From positions 10,888,169-10,952,168 of the forward strand of contig NC_087072.1 in the NCBI RefSeq assembly GCF_026151205.1: 64,000 nucleotides of DNA, given 5' to 3'. The position numbers and the translations under genes were made by a program. Positions 27,156 to 38,850 of this stretch are shown here, in pieces; position 1 is the stretch's first letter, and every line of letters begins with the position of its first letter. The DNA is from Bolinopsis microptera. Taxonomy: Eukaryota; Ctenophora; Tentaculata; Lobata; Bolinopsidae. The notes beneath the pieces were generated by a model. The model did no database searches, was not told where the DNA came from, and was given only the letters and a program-made list of their open reading frames with translations.

Positions 27156-30100
27156 TTACATGTAGTACTTACTTGTTTTCATACATTTAGGAGGGTCTGC
27201 TGTTTCTGTACCAACTACCTCATAGCTCGTTCCATCAATACATGTCATAGTCTGTGCTCCTAAGTTGATATATCTAAGTTTACAGCTCACTCTGATCACT
27301 TCTCCTGCTTCTACAGGAAACTGTGTTACTGTTACAGCGTGTTCCCAGGTTGGATCTAGTCCCGTACAACCTGAAAATTTAGTTTTGTAACGTTTAAAAA
27401 TCTTTTGGTGCTTAAACTGACAAACCTGCATGTATATTTTTTTATCTACCAGCACTCCATCAGCATATTGGATACGTTATACAAGTACCAGTAATTTGTG
27501 TTTGTTACAACTAAGTTTGGGTGTGGATAAGTCTAAACATTCAGTCGAATGGGTTCAGTTATGTTAAAATATTACAAATACTTGGGCAAGAGTGAGCGCT
27601 GCAATTCCGCGATAATTCTTTATGCCCTTGACATTGAGCTCCACCGTGAGCAGAAGCAGGCTCTGTGCAGGTTCTGGTTCGTGTTTGGGATCCTGTTCCA
27701 CATTCCTTAGAACACTCTGACCACTCTCCATAATCACTCCATCCGCCATCAACAGGGTAGCTTTCAGTGTTGCAATTCTGTTCCTCAGTGTTTTCTCCTA
27801 CACATTGAGTCCCGCTGTGAGCAGGAACAGGATCTGTGCAGGTTCTGGTTCGTGTTTGGGATCCTGTTCCACATTCCTTAGAACACTCTGACCACTCTCC
27901 ATAGTCACTCCATCCGCCATTAACCGGGCAGCTTTGTGAGTTGCAATTCTGTTCCTTAGTGTTTTCTCCTACACATTCAGTTCCACCGTGAGCAGAAGCA
28001 GGCTCTGTGCAGGTTCTGGTTCTTGACTGGGATCCCGTTCCACATTCTTTAGGACACCCTGACCACTCTCCATAGTCACTCCATCCGCCATTAACCGGGC
28101 AGCTTTGTGAGTTGCAATTCTGTTCCTCAGTGTTTTCTCCTACACATTGAGTCCCGCTGTGAGCAGGAGCAGGATCTGTGCAGGTTCTGGTTCTTGACTG
28201 GGATCCTGTTCCACATTCCTTAGAACACTCTGACCACTCTCCATAGTCACTCCATCCGCCATCAATAGGACAGCTTTCAGTGTTGCAATTCTGTTCCTCA
28301 GTGTTTTCTCCTACACATTGAGTCCCGCTGTGAGCAGGAGCAGGATCTGTGCAGGTTCTGGTTCGTGTTTGGAATCCTGTTCCACATTCCTTAGAACAGT
28401 CTGACCACTCTCCATAGTCACTCCATCCGCCATCAATAGGACAGCTTTCAGTGTTGCAATTCTGTTCCTCAGTGTTTTCTCCTACACATTGAGTCCCGCT
28501 GTGAGCAGGAGCAGGATCTGTGCAGGTTCTAGTTCGTGTTTGGAATCCTGTTCCACATTTCTTAGAACACTCTGACCACTCTCCATAGTCATTCCATCCG
28601 CCATCAACAGGACAGCTTTCAGTGTTGCAATTCTGTTCCTCAGTCTTTTCTCCTACACATTCAGTTCCACCGTGAGCAGGAGCAGGATCTGTGCAGGTTC
28701 TGGTTCTTGACTGGGATCCCGTTCCACATTCCTTAGAACACTCTGACCACTCTCCATAGCTGCTCCATCCGCCATCAATAGGACAGCTTTCAGTGTTGCA
28801 ATTCTGTTCCTCAGTGTTTTCTCCTACACATTTAGTCCCGCTGTGAGCTGGAGCAGGATCTGTGCAGGTTCTGGTTCGTGTTTGGGTTCCTGTTCCACAT
28901 TCCTTAGAACACTCTGACCACTCTCCATAGCTGCTCCATCCGCCATCAATAGGACAGCTTTCAGTGTTGCAATTCTGTTCCTCAGTTTTTTCTCCTACAC
29001 ATTGAGTCCCGCTGTGAACAGGAGCAGGATCTGTGCAGGTTCTGGTTCTTGACTGGGATCCCGTTCCACATTCCTTAGAACACTCTGACCACTCTCCATA
29101 GTCACTCCATCCGCCATCAACAGGACAGCTTTCAGTGTTGCAATTCTGTTCCTCAGTCTTTTCTCCTACACATTCAGTTCCACCGTGAGCAGGAGCAGGA
29201 TTTGTGCAGGTTCTGGTTCGTGTTTGGAATCCTGTTCCACATTCCTTAGAACACTCTGACCACTCTCCATAGTCACTCCATCCGCCATCAACAGTACAGC
29301 TTTCAGTGTTGCAATTCTGTTCCTCAGTCTTTTCTCCTACACATTCAGTTCCACCGTGAGCAGAAGCAGGCTCTGTGCAGGTTCTGGTTCTTGACTGGGA
29401 TCCCGTTCCACATTCCTTAGAACAGTCTGACCACTCTCCATAGCTGCTCCATCCGCCATTAATAGGACAGCTTTCAGTGTTGCAATTCTGTTCCTCAGTG
29501 TTTTCTCCTACACATTCAGTTCCACCGTGAGCAGAAGCAGGCTCTGTGCAGGTTCTGGTTCTTGACTGGGATCCCGTTCCACATTCCTTAGAACAGTCTG
29601 ACCACTCTCCATAGCTGCTCCATCCGCCATCAACAGGACAGCTTTCAGTGTTGCAATTCTGTTCCTCAGTCTTTTCTCCTACACATTCAGTTCCACCGTG
29701 AGCAGAAGCAGGCTCTGTGCAGGTTCTGGTTCTTGACTGGGATCCTGTTCCACATTCCTTAGAACACTCTGACCACTCTCCATAGTCACTCCATCCGCCA
29801 TCAACAGGACAGCTTTCAGTGTTGCAATTCTGTTCCTCAGTCTTTTCTCCTACACATTCAGTTCCACCGTGAGCAGGAGCAGGATTTGTGCAGGTTCTGG
29901 TTCGTGTTTGGAATCCTGTTTCACATTCCTTAGAACACTCTGACCACTCTCCATAGTCACTCCATCCGCCATCAACAGGACAGCTTTCAGTGTTGCAATT
30001 CTGTTCCTCAGTGTTTTCTCCTACACATTCAGTTCCACCGTGAGCAGAAGCAGGATCTGTGCAGGTTCTGGTTCTTGACTGGGATCCTGTTCCACATTCC

Positions 30101-33032
30101 TTAGAACACTCTGACCACTCTCCATAGTCACTCCATCCGCCATCAACAGGACAGCTTTCAGTGTTGCAATTCTGTTCCTCAGTCTTTTCTCCTACACATT
30201 TAGTTCCACCGTGAGCAGAAGCAGGCTCTGTGCAGGTTCTGGTTCTTGACTGGGATCCCGTTCCACATTCCTTAGAACAGTCTGACCACTCTCCATAGCT
30301 GCTCCATCCGCCATCAATAGGACAGCTTTCAGTGTTGCAATTCTGTTCCTCAGTATTTTCTCCTACACATTGAGTCCCGCTGTGAGCAGGAGCAGGATCT
30401 GTGCAGGTTCTGGTTCGTGTTTGGGATCCTGTTCCACATTCCTTAGAACACTCTGACCACTCTCCATAGTCACTCCATCCGCCATCAATAGGACAGCTTT
30501 CAGTGTTGCAATTCTGTTCCTCAGTGTTTTCTCCTACACATTCAGTTCCACCGTGAGCAGGAACAGGATCTGTGCAGGTTCTGGTTCTTGACTGGGATCC
30601 CGTTCCACATTCCTTAGAACAGTCTGACCACTCTCCATAGCTGCTCCATCCGCCATTAATCGGGCAGCTTTCAGTGTTGCAAGACTTAGTCTCAGTGCTG
30701 TCTCCTGATTCAACTCCGCATTTAGCTTCACCGTAAAGAGGAACTGGATTTGTGCAGGATTTTCTCCTTTTCTTGTGGCCTCCTCCACAAATTGTTGAGC
30801 AGCTCGACCATTTACCCCAATTAGTCCACGTTCCTTCAACTGAAACAAGTAATGATGAGTAAAGGTTTAAAGCTTGTATATTATGAACACTTCTGTATTT
30901 TGTTTTTGTTGGAACTTAGTTCAAGTTTTAGTTACATTATATGAATGCTTAATTCTTTTTTATATATGAACAAACCCGGGCAAGGTGACAGTGATCCATA
31001 GTCTTTCCATTTTCCGGTATCTGGTTATATTTGTGTTATATATATAATATTGATTAGTAAAGGTTCAACTTGCTAGAAACAATAACTTGAACACCTGAAG
31101 TTGATTAGGTGATGCACTCGTTTATTGATCTGTAATGATGAATATACATTATTATTCAAGTAATTTCAGTTTAGCGAATTTAAATAATTGCTCTTAATAA
31201 TTGCTGTTAAAAGACTGCCTTGTTATTGTATGAATTAAAAACTATATATCAAGAGTCAAAATTTTGTTTAACGGTATCGTTAGATAATAATCATTAATCA
31301 TGATAATGGTTATTGAAATATTTGTTATAGTTTATTGAAAAACAGTAAAAATGTCTACTGATGACTAAAATGTCTTACATTCACGAGTCACCAGGTAAAC
31401 GTTTTGAGCCCAGGACCCTCCCTTGCCATTGTCACAATTAGTTTTATTTCCGTATTGATTGAAAGTTTCATGAGCATCTTCTGCTGTGAAACACTCCGTC
31501 TTGTGTTGAACTGCAAAGACTGAGTAGCCCTTTTTCTTTGCGAATTTGTAACAGTCTTCTATTGGATTGTCGTAGTTTCTTTTGCCGCCAGATATTGCTC
31601 TGGTACTTGTGTCTTTCCAGCAGCCCAAGCTACATTTACCTGGTTAATTGGTTGGAGTTTTCTTTCAGCCAGCACTTAATTAACATGTAGGGGGGGGGGG
31701 GGGTGTCACGTCCGTCTATGTCCGCTTTTATAGAAATAGAAATAGCTATGGGCTTCGAGACAATACCAGCTGAATTAAAACAGGCAGAATTTATTTAATT
31801 CTTTGATCCTCATCAAAATTGTTACGGTTTAAAAAGACGAGAGAAAAAGAACGGATTACGAAGTCAGAAGAAATAACTTCCACTACTGGGTAACAATATC
31901 AGCACAGACTAAGAAGTCACTGACTTACTGGTCTGTGTGTGGGTATTTATAGACATGCAGCCCTGGAGCGGATCAGAATGCAGCCATGCAGGATCGATAT
32001 CACGTGACCATGGGCAAGCCAATGTGTGCACTACATTGGTATCACATGATCTACAATCGGTTCTGCGCTTGACAGGGCTGTTAACAAGCAGCCACTGTCT
32101 GGAACAGTGATATTCACCGTCTAGAGCTGAGTCACTGTCTTGAGTCCAATATGACCTTGATATCCCGTAGAGGATCTGTCGCCCCCATAAAATTTGGGCA
32201 AGGGGCCAAAAAGGGCAAACTTTTTTATTTAGGTTTCTAAAAATGTTGAAAAATTGGTCTAGTATATTTACATATTTGATCCTGTGACTCGGACATGTTT
32301 CATAATTCATGCTACCCTGATCATTAAGAGCCGAAAATATTTCTTCGCACCTACCCTTCGATATACGATTTTGGACTTGAGGGTTCCTCTTTGTAATGCA
32401 ATCTCGGAAGGCAGGCCTCCCCTTCACAATACGAGCTCGGAAGCGGGAGCTCTGCCTTCAGAGGTACGTATCGAGAATCACTCAGACCGAAAATTTTGTA
32501 AGTCAAAGTTTTTCTGGAAACTACTTTTGTCCATGTTTCATGCTACCCTGATCCGATTCCGAGTTCGGTTTGAAAAAGGGGAGACCTGCTTTCCGAGATT
32601 CGTAAAGGGGATGCCTCGATAGGTTATGAATATAGGCTTTTATGAATATAAGCTCGCTTCCAATTGTCCAAATTATGTACGAAAAATTCTCATAATGTTT
32701 GCCGAGCCCGCCAATGTCCGTCAATGTCCGCTAATGTCCCAAAAAACACGTCCGTTGTCTCATAGAATCCAAAAAGGACAGGACATAGGCGGACATGTCA
32801 CCCCCCCCCCCCCCCCCCCCCATATAGGATGTGCTATAATACAAGCAATTGAAATACGATAATGTGTGTTAGTTATGTCTTGGTTTGAGTATGGATAAGG
32901 ATTAAGGTCTTGATGGAGCTATCCCCTGCTATTCAAACACATTATTAAGATAGCAAGGTACTCACCAGCTAGGGTAGACCCTATGATCACCAGGAACACT
33001 ATCGTCACTAGAGTCATCTTCATCATTGTCAT
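27156..33032 (-). CDS. Gene C: secreted WSC-like / 19x TSP1 / sushi protein
   Basis: Exons 32966-33032, 31379-31639, 30976-31020, 27582-30839 and 27159-27370 sum to exactly 1281 codons; stop at 27156-27158. Signal peptide ([17 protein letters not shown]), WSC-like domain ([33 protein letters not shown]), the 45-base linker exon, then one 3258-base exon with 19 TSP1 modules (19 x 171 + 9; the first module carries the extra three residues). Typical modules read [20 protein letters not shown] and [20 protein letters not shown]. The sushi-like last exon follows ([18 protein letters not shown]). I saw no stop or frameshift. Most modules have Glu before the second Cys (CSKECG), so the usual O-fucose acceptor is missing. 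Introns 1 and downstream DNA carry transposons, but exons are spared. Confidence 0.75.
27582..30839 (-). repeat. TSP1 module array, 19 copies of a 171-bp unit
   Basis: The block GTTCCACATTCCTTAGAACA recurs about every 171 bases on the plus strand. Six cysteines per module follow the TSP1 group-1 pattern. Units fall into sub-types ([11 protein letters not shown] versus [22 protein letters not shown] versus [11 protein letters not shown]) that alternate, suggesting growth by unequal exchange of pairs or small blocks. Confidence 0.9.
31690..32821. mobile_element. DNA transposon with poly-G tipped inverted ends in gene C intron 1
   Basis: The left end is a G run followed by TGTCACGTCCGTCTATGTCC. 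The right end is GGACATAGGCGGACATGTCA followed by a C run, an imperfect inverted repeat. The paralogous gene E intron reads straight through this point (AACATTTATGATTTAGGATG near 52,420), giving an empty site. An internal piece (32,395-32,480) is shared with the hAT-like element at 22,498-24,096. A minus-strand frame at 31,909-32,427 is not recognisable. Confidence 0.7.
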
Positions 33033-34621
33033 TATTAAAAGCAAGACTTTTGGTCAGGCTTTCATAGCTGATCAAATCCAGATTATTGATGAATATTGAA
33101 TATTTTGTTTAATTTATAACATCTAATCTAATGGATGTTACGGAAAACTTGATATTAAAACAACTGTAAACTTTAATCTCGGAGAAAGAACGATTGCAAA
33201 GGTTAACTAAACAAAAAGTCCGTGACAATATTCATCAGAGAGTTACAACACTTAAAATAAGTATTAAGTATCTAACTTTGTTTATTGATTTTATGTTGAT
33301 AGAACCAAGCTTGATAACATGCACCTTACTGGATACTTAACGTAAGTTAACGGTAACTACCAAATAATTAAATAATTATGTAATCAATCTCAAAAGTATC
33401 AGACTTAGCAGGCACGTGTTTAACTCGCTCACTACCGTAGCTGTGAAGGTTTATAATTCGTCATTATAAACATTTTGAGTTTTGACCCTACACAATTCAG
33501 AACAACTACGAATTTGCTCAACAGTACACGCAACAGGCCACGGAACTTGAAATTGACGTAATACAATGGCCAGAATATTTGAGGTCGAAGAATAATATAT
33601 AATATGAGCCACAGTAACTGTTCCATTTCAATTATAGAATAAAAAAATATAGCTGACATATTATTACAACTTTGCAACTGACTCAAGCGTCGTATCGGTT
33701 GCGGTAATTACAGTTCATAATTCAAAATACTATTATATTGGGTATATTACGAAATTTGGCTATTCAAAATTCAGCATGGCATGTCTAATCACTAAACAAA
33801 TTCTTACGTATAACGATTTCTTCAGAAGGTGTCACGTTGTAGAGGAAGTATCTGTCCTAATGCTACCACTGCACGTGTGATGTGATAATAACTATTTGAA
33901 TTTCTGATTTTTTTCCTGCGAAAATTTTGATGTTTAAACACTTCTCATTCATTACAGCAGATCACGATTATGACAATGGAGAAAATATGAGAAAATTTCA
34001 CGTTTTCAGCTTGAAATTATTACTTCTCTTGGGTTGATGTGTAAGCAGTCTTTATAGCTAAAGGAGTTTCCAACCTATTCTATGTAATAATTACAGCTAC
34101 GGCTTGAAACAACCGCTCTACTTTCAAATGAAGGCTCCATTTAACGTTACATGTGGTCCCTCTGAGACAGGGTTAACAGGCCTTTATCATGATGATCTCC
34201 AATCTTGTTTATTTCTCATACAGGCTTACAGGGTAAAAACATCGAAAGAGTTGAGAACTGCTTGCTCGCAAGCACAAACTTTTATTATGAGCTAGAAGTA
34301 GCTTATTTGTTTCTGGCAATTTACCCAAGAACCTGTTTAGTTAGAATTCGAATTTAGTCACCCGAATATAATTTAATTATAATGACAAATTTAAAATAAT
34401 ATTATTTGTACTTTGTATAATAGATAATACTATATATTATTATATTCAATGATTTATGGCTTAAAATTAAAACAGTAAAATTAAATCAAATTCTCAAATT
34501 GCGATTATTGAAAATTGCATCACACATTTAAAAAATCGTTGAATAATATTGAAAATTTTTGCAAAACAAACAATTACGAACATATCATCAGTTTAATCAA
34601 TAAATATCAGAAGCTGTTTTT
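33033..34621. promoter_or_regulatory. Upstream region of gene C (duplicated upstream of gene E)
   Basis: This 1.6-kb region matches 52,640-54,190 upstream of gene E almost base for base. It contains AACTACGAATTTGCTCAACA, similar to a block upstream of genes B and D. A plus-strand segment near 34,096-34,330 (CGPSETGLTGLYHDDLQ) is present in both copies, but substitutions do not favour any frame, so I do not call a gene. Confidence 0.5.
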
Positions 34622-35201
34622 TCAGTCAGTGGGTTCAATAGCCTTGAGACAGGGAGTTAGCTCGGTTATACTATACATTCCCGTGTCTGTGTCACACAGT
34701 GCTTCCCTCTTCTCAGAGTCCATAAACACGTAGTCAAACTGGCCCCCCTCCTTGCAGTTCACCGTTATCTTGTAGTTGTAGGAATTCAGAATGTCTACCT
34801 TGGTTAGCACTGCAATTGTACGGGAGTTTAAGGATATTGGATAAAACGAAACAACGTTTGTGACTGGAACAATGTCAGGAAAATGCATGCAGATAGGAAT
34901 GTCTCAAGGAATATGAAAACTGTCCATGTCAGAAACAAAAGTAGTAAAATAAAACCAGAAACTAATGAAAAATGCACCTTTAGTAAAATGTAATTCACCT
35001 GTATTGGGTGGAGGAGTAAAAGGTCTGCACTTCTTTTTAACCGCCAGCTTCACCGGTTTACTCTGTAACTTTAAGCCTCGGGCAAATTTTACTTTGAAGA
35101 AGTACAGACCCTCGCTACTGCTGTACACATTCATTATTTGATGAGAAATCTCTATGGGATTAGATGTTGGAATGTCAGGTGACTTTACTTGAATTTCTTT
35201 G
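34622..35201 (-). pseudogene. 3' end of an unrecognised gene, truncated by a foldback element
   Basis: Exon 34999 to about 35,201 encodes a beta-rich stretch (SHQIMNVYSSSEGLYFFKV, KPVKLAVKKKCRPFTPPPNT). It joins in phase 1 to the last exon 34622-34809 (VLTKVDILNSYNYKITVNC, FMDSEKREALCDTDTG), with a TGA stop at 34622-34624. The upstream coding part ends where the foldback element begins at 35,201. I do not recognise the family. The last exon has a decayed second copy at about 54,190-54,380, where an expanded G run shifts the frame. Confidence 0.5.
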
Positions 35202-36119
35202 CTTGTAACACTTGTAACGCTTTCTTGTTACCCCCCTTTGAAGGCCCCGAATTATTTTCTGAACGGAAGCTCAAAAATAACCGAGAAATAGACCTTCTTA
35301 TTAACTCATTTTGATGACTGTTTCTGACCTAAAATTGCACGAAAAATCGATTTAGCTAGGTTTCAGAACCTATAAACACTTCCTTATCCCTCAAAATTGA
35401 TGTTTTATAGTTGATACGAGCAACAAGCAACATTTTTTTGATCCTTCGGTTCTACTCATGACCTAGGCAGTTAAGCTGAACCCGACAGATCGAGGCAATC
35501 CTCACCTTAACTGATCAAACTGGTACTAACACCATTTTCAGATATAAATGTTCTTTGCGATACGTTTATTGCAGCTTTGCAACTTGAGTGAAGACCAGAG
35601 TACAAAAACACACAGCAGGTAAGCAACTCACTTTTGGTGACTGTTCCTCACGAACATTCTGATCCTGCAACAATTTAGTATACGGTTATACGGTAGCTTA
35701 GAAGTGAAACCCACTTATTGTAGTACCAACTATGGTCATAAGCTGCAATAAACGTATCGCAAAGAACATTTATAATATCTGAAAATTGTGTTAGTACCAG
35801 TTTGATCAGTTAAGGTGAGGATTGCCTCGATCTGTCGGGTTCAGCTTAACTGCCTAGGTCATGAGTAGAACCGAAGGATCAAAAAAATGTTGCTTGTTGC
35901 TCGTATCAACTATAAAATATCAATTTTGAGGGATAAGGAAGTGTTTATAGGTTCTGAAACCTAGCTTAATCGATTTTTCGTGCAATTTTAGGTTAGAAAC
36001 AGTCATCAAAATGAGTTAATAAGAAGGTCGATTTCTCGGTTATTTTTGAGCTTTCGTTCAGAAAATAATTCGGGGCCTTCAAAGGGGGGTAACAAGAAAG
36101 CGTTACAAGTGTTACAAGC
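35201..36119. mobile_element. Foldback element with ~376-bp inverted arms
   Basis: Left arm 35,201-35,577 and right arm 35,740-36,119 are near-perfect inverted copies; a ~162-base loop separates them. The tips read GCTTGTAACACTTGTAACGC and the reverse complement. No coding capacity. It abuts the truncated exon on its left and a 57-base tandem direct repeat (GTGTATCACCTCTTCAACCT, about 36,130-36,245) on its right. Confidence 0.85.
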
Positions 36120-36457
36120 CTTCTATAATACAAAATGTGTATCACCTCTTCAACCTGCTGAATAGAGGCGCCACTTAAAACGTAAACAAATGTGTATCAC
36201 CTCTTCAACCTGCTGAATAGAGGCGCCACTTAATACGTAAACAAATGTGTTTCACCTCCCCACCAGTATCCACATCTATAAACTCACAATTCCTAAAATA
36301 GAAACATTGACCTTTGCTTGACTCAACGCTCTTTACTCATACATTTAAACGACACGAAACATTCATTTGATTGCCTTCTTGTTTCTCAATCAAGATACTT
36401 TTCCAAATCTACTCTGAACAAAGGTTTTTATGTATTCAGTATTGCCAGCTCTCTCGA

Positions 36458-37387
36458 TCATTCCGTATTTCCAAGGTCAGGATCCTCAGATCCGGGAAAC
36501 TCATCCTCTTGTCTTTGATCTCGTGAGAATGTGTTGAATGAACACTGAGCAACCATATGACCTGGTTGGTGGCATATAAAGCAACATACCTTGGGACTAC
36601 TACTCCCCCTCATATAAAGCTTTTGTCCTCGTTTTTGAGCATATGAGTTGTATCTCTGCTGTCCTCTATCCTGAGCATCAGGGTTATATCTGTTTTCTTC
36701 TCTCATTGGTTGACCCGTGAAATTCCTTTGATCCCCATTTCTGGTCCAGTGAATGTCAGACCCCAATTTGTAATCCTCAGCTAGAAAGACAGGTTCCTGC
36801 TTTACCATTTCCTCCATAGGAGTACTTTTAAAAGGTAAACTGGAGTGGTTCTCATTTCTTGTGAATCCATCTCCGAATGTCCTTTTTAGTTGTTCTTGCA
36901 TAAGGTCATATGATAATGTAGCAGTGCAAGTTGCTCGAACCAATCTAGCCTGTTCATCATTGAGGGTTGCCTGATTTAAAAGTCTATACGCTAATACCAT
37001 GTCATCGTAACGATCTTCGTTCTTTCTCAGCTGTTTGAGGATTTTATACCTCCTCTGGAAATCCAAGATGTAGTTGTCTATATCTTCTCCATCTCCTCTC
37101 CTGTATCCCTCAAAATCATCTATTGCCTTAAATAAAGACTGGGTACTGTCCTTCTTATACAGTTTGTCCAGTTCGGCAATGAGTTTATCAACTCCATCTT
37201 CTGCCCCTAGCACCTTTAATGTCATGTTTATAGAGACCTCCTGTGGTCTACCTTTCATGTTCATAATCAGCTTACTAGCTTGCTGTTTCGTTGTTGCTGC
37301 GGTGCCAAGCTGCCATATTAGCACTTTCTTCTTCCATGTGCTGTAATCAGCGCTGTCGTCTACAACTGGTATCTCACGAAGACTCAT
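36458..37387 (-). CDS. Retroelement gag-like protein with CCHC zinc knuckle
   Basis: A 309-codon frame, using the ATG at 37385-37387. The N-terminal half is helical and gag-like (WKKKVLIWQLGT, AELDKLYKKDSTQSLFKAID, DNYILDFQRRY). The C-terminal part has one zinc knuckle, CCFICHQPGHMVAQC (C-x2-C-x4-H-x4-C), followed by an acidic tail. Knuckles bind nucleic acid in retroelement gag proteins. No protease, reverse transcriptase or integrase frame and no LTR pair is recognisable nearby, so this is an orphan gag, either a fragment or a candidate for domestication. It lies where gene D should continue. Confidence 0.7.
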   Translation of the reverse strand: MSLREIPVVDDSADYSTWKKKVLIWQLGTAATTKQQASKLIMNMKGRPQEVSINMTLKVLGAEDGVDKLIAELDKLYKKDSTQSLFKAIDDFEGYRRGDGEDIDNYILDFQRRYKILKQLRKNEDRYDDMVLAYRLLNQATLNDEQARLVRATCTATLSYDLMQEQLKRTFGDGFTRNENHSSLPFKSTPMEEMVKQEPVFLAEDYKLGSDIHWTRNGDQRNFTGQPMREENRYNPDAQDRGQQRYNSYAQKRGQKLYMRGSSSPKVCCFICHQPGHMVAQCSFNTFSRDQRQEDEFPGSEDPDLGNTE

Positions 37388-37794
37388 AGTTATAGTTCGA
37401 CTCAAAAAACTCTAAAATTGTCTCTCAATTAGTCTCTAAATTAGTCTCTAAATTGTAGTCTAAATAACACACAAACAAAGTGCCACTGTCAGGTCGTTGC
37501 GTAGAACGTTTTCCGACTTCCTGCTATCACTGTTAGATGACCGTTTGTTGACCAATTAAAACCCGTAATTGTCGTATGTACAAAACCTGTAAAACAAAAT
37601 ACTTTATTACATAATAGAATAACTTTACAACCAATTTAAACCAATTCCAAATAAATACCTAATAACTAAACATTATAAATACTTACCGATTGGACGGTAG
37701 TGTGCTGCCACTGGTCTGCAACGCCCCAGTCCAATCGGTTATCCCTGTTTCCTTGTCATTGCTAGAAAGGGTAAACACGTTAGAAGTATTCCGT

Positions 37795-38507
37795 CACAAA
37801 AAAAAGATAAATGTGTGATCAGAAATAACAATGGTTGTTTGTGGGGAACCGTCTATTGCTATCTCAATCTTTTGAAAATTAAGTTATCACAAAAAATAAG
37901 AAACGATCCAAATAGTATTTTACATGGGAATGGCGTTCTAAACCCGGACTACTATAAACAGAAAATTACTATAAATAGGAAATACCCTCTTCAAAATCCA
38001 GCCGTCCGATCCGTCCAATCCGTCCATCCTTATCAAGATACATCTGAACTCTCCAATATCTGCACTGTCTGAGAATGTCCAAGTATCTGTTTCGCCTTTC
38101 TGTCTGTCGTTACTATTGTCTGCTTTTTTCTCTTCAGTACTTCCTTTGTTTCCGAGGAAGGTGTAGTAGAAGTCTGAGTCTGACCCAGCATTTGGAATGT
38201 CGGAGGTACGTATTGTTACCTTGTACTGAGCTGAGGAATTTAACGTCGTTTATACTTACTGTTTATACCAAGCTTGCTGTTTTAACAGAACGCATTTGAC
38301 GGTAGTAAAGACTAAAGTAGAACATTTGCTGAGCCCCCCCCCCCCCCCCCTGTACATTGCATTACCAATCACAAATTCATTACCAGAAGAATAAATTACA
38401 GAAGAAATAAACCGTTACAATTCTAAGGATAGTAAGAGGCACTCACCAGCAATGGTAGACCTTATGATCACCAGAGACACTATCGTCGCTAGAGTAATCC
38501 TCAACAT
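37795..38507 (-). pseudogene. Gene D: truncated PLAT-type paralogue of gene A
   Basis: Signal-peptide exon 38447-38507 (MLRITLATIVSLVIIRSTIA) joins in phase 1 to a PLAT exon 37986-38230 (YKVTIRTSDI, FYYTFLGNKGS, DTWTFSDSADIGEF), both clear copies of gene A exons 1 and 2. The next exon starts correctly (IEIAIDGSPQ) but loses similarity near 37,835 and soon meets a stop. All downstream domains are missing, and the gag-like frame and foldback element occupy the place. The PLAT exon is six bases longer than in gene A through a CCGTCC-type slippage. A poly-C run sits in intron 1 at 38,334-38,350. Confidence 0.7.
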
Positions 38508-38850
38508 CTAGTAATTTTACGACACGTGTGTCATAAACTTCGTAATCGTTATTCTTCAAAATCTCTTAATAAACTTTATCAGTTATAAATTTCAAATGAT
38601 TCAAGATGGATATTTTGGTAAAGAAAAAAGTGCAGACTTCGGACGTGGTCGATATGAAAAACTCGGCTTCCAAAACAGGCAATTTTATTATCAAAATAAC
38701 TATAACAAAGGTAAACCAGATAACAAGTCAATGAGAAAATCTATTTCCTATTCCTGGGTCACGTTTTGATTTTTACGTTGTGTATAACTATGCGCAGTAT
38801 AGCAATAAATAAAGAAATCTTTAGAAATATCAAACTTAGCTCGACCCCAT

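Noticed and set aside
27582-30839. CRISPR-like regular repeat spacing
   Set aside because: The regular unit is a coding TSP1 module in an animal gene, with no short identical repeats separated by unique spacers.
34096-34330. Plus-strand exon-like segment present in two copies (34.1 and 53.7 kb)
   Set aside because: Differences between the copies change amino acids freely and one copy has an 8-base insertion, so there is no sign of coding constraint.
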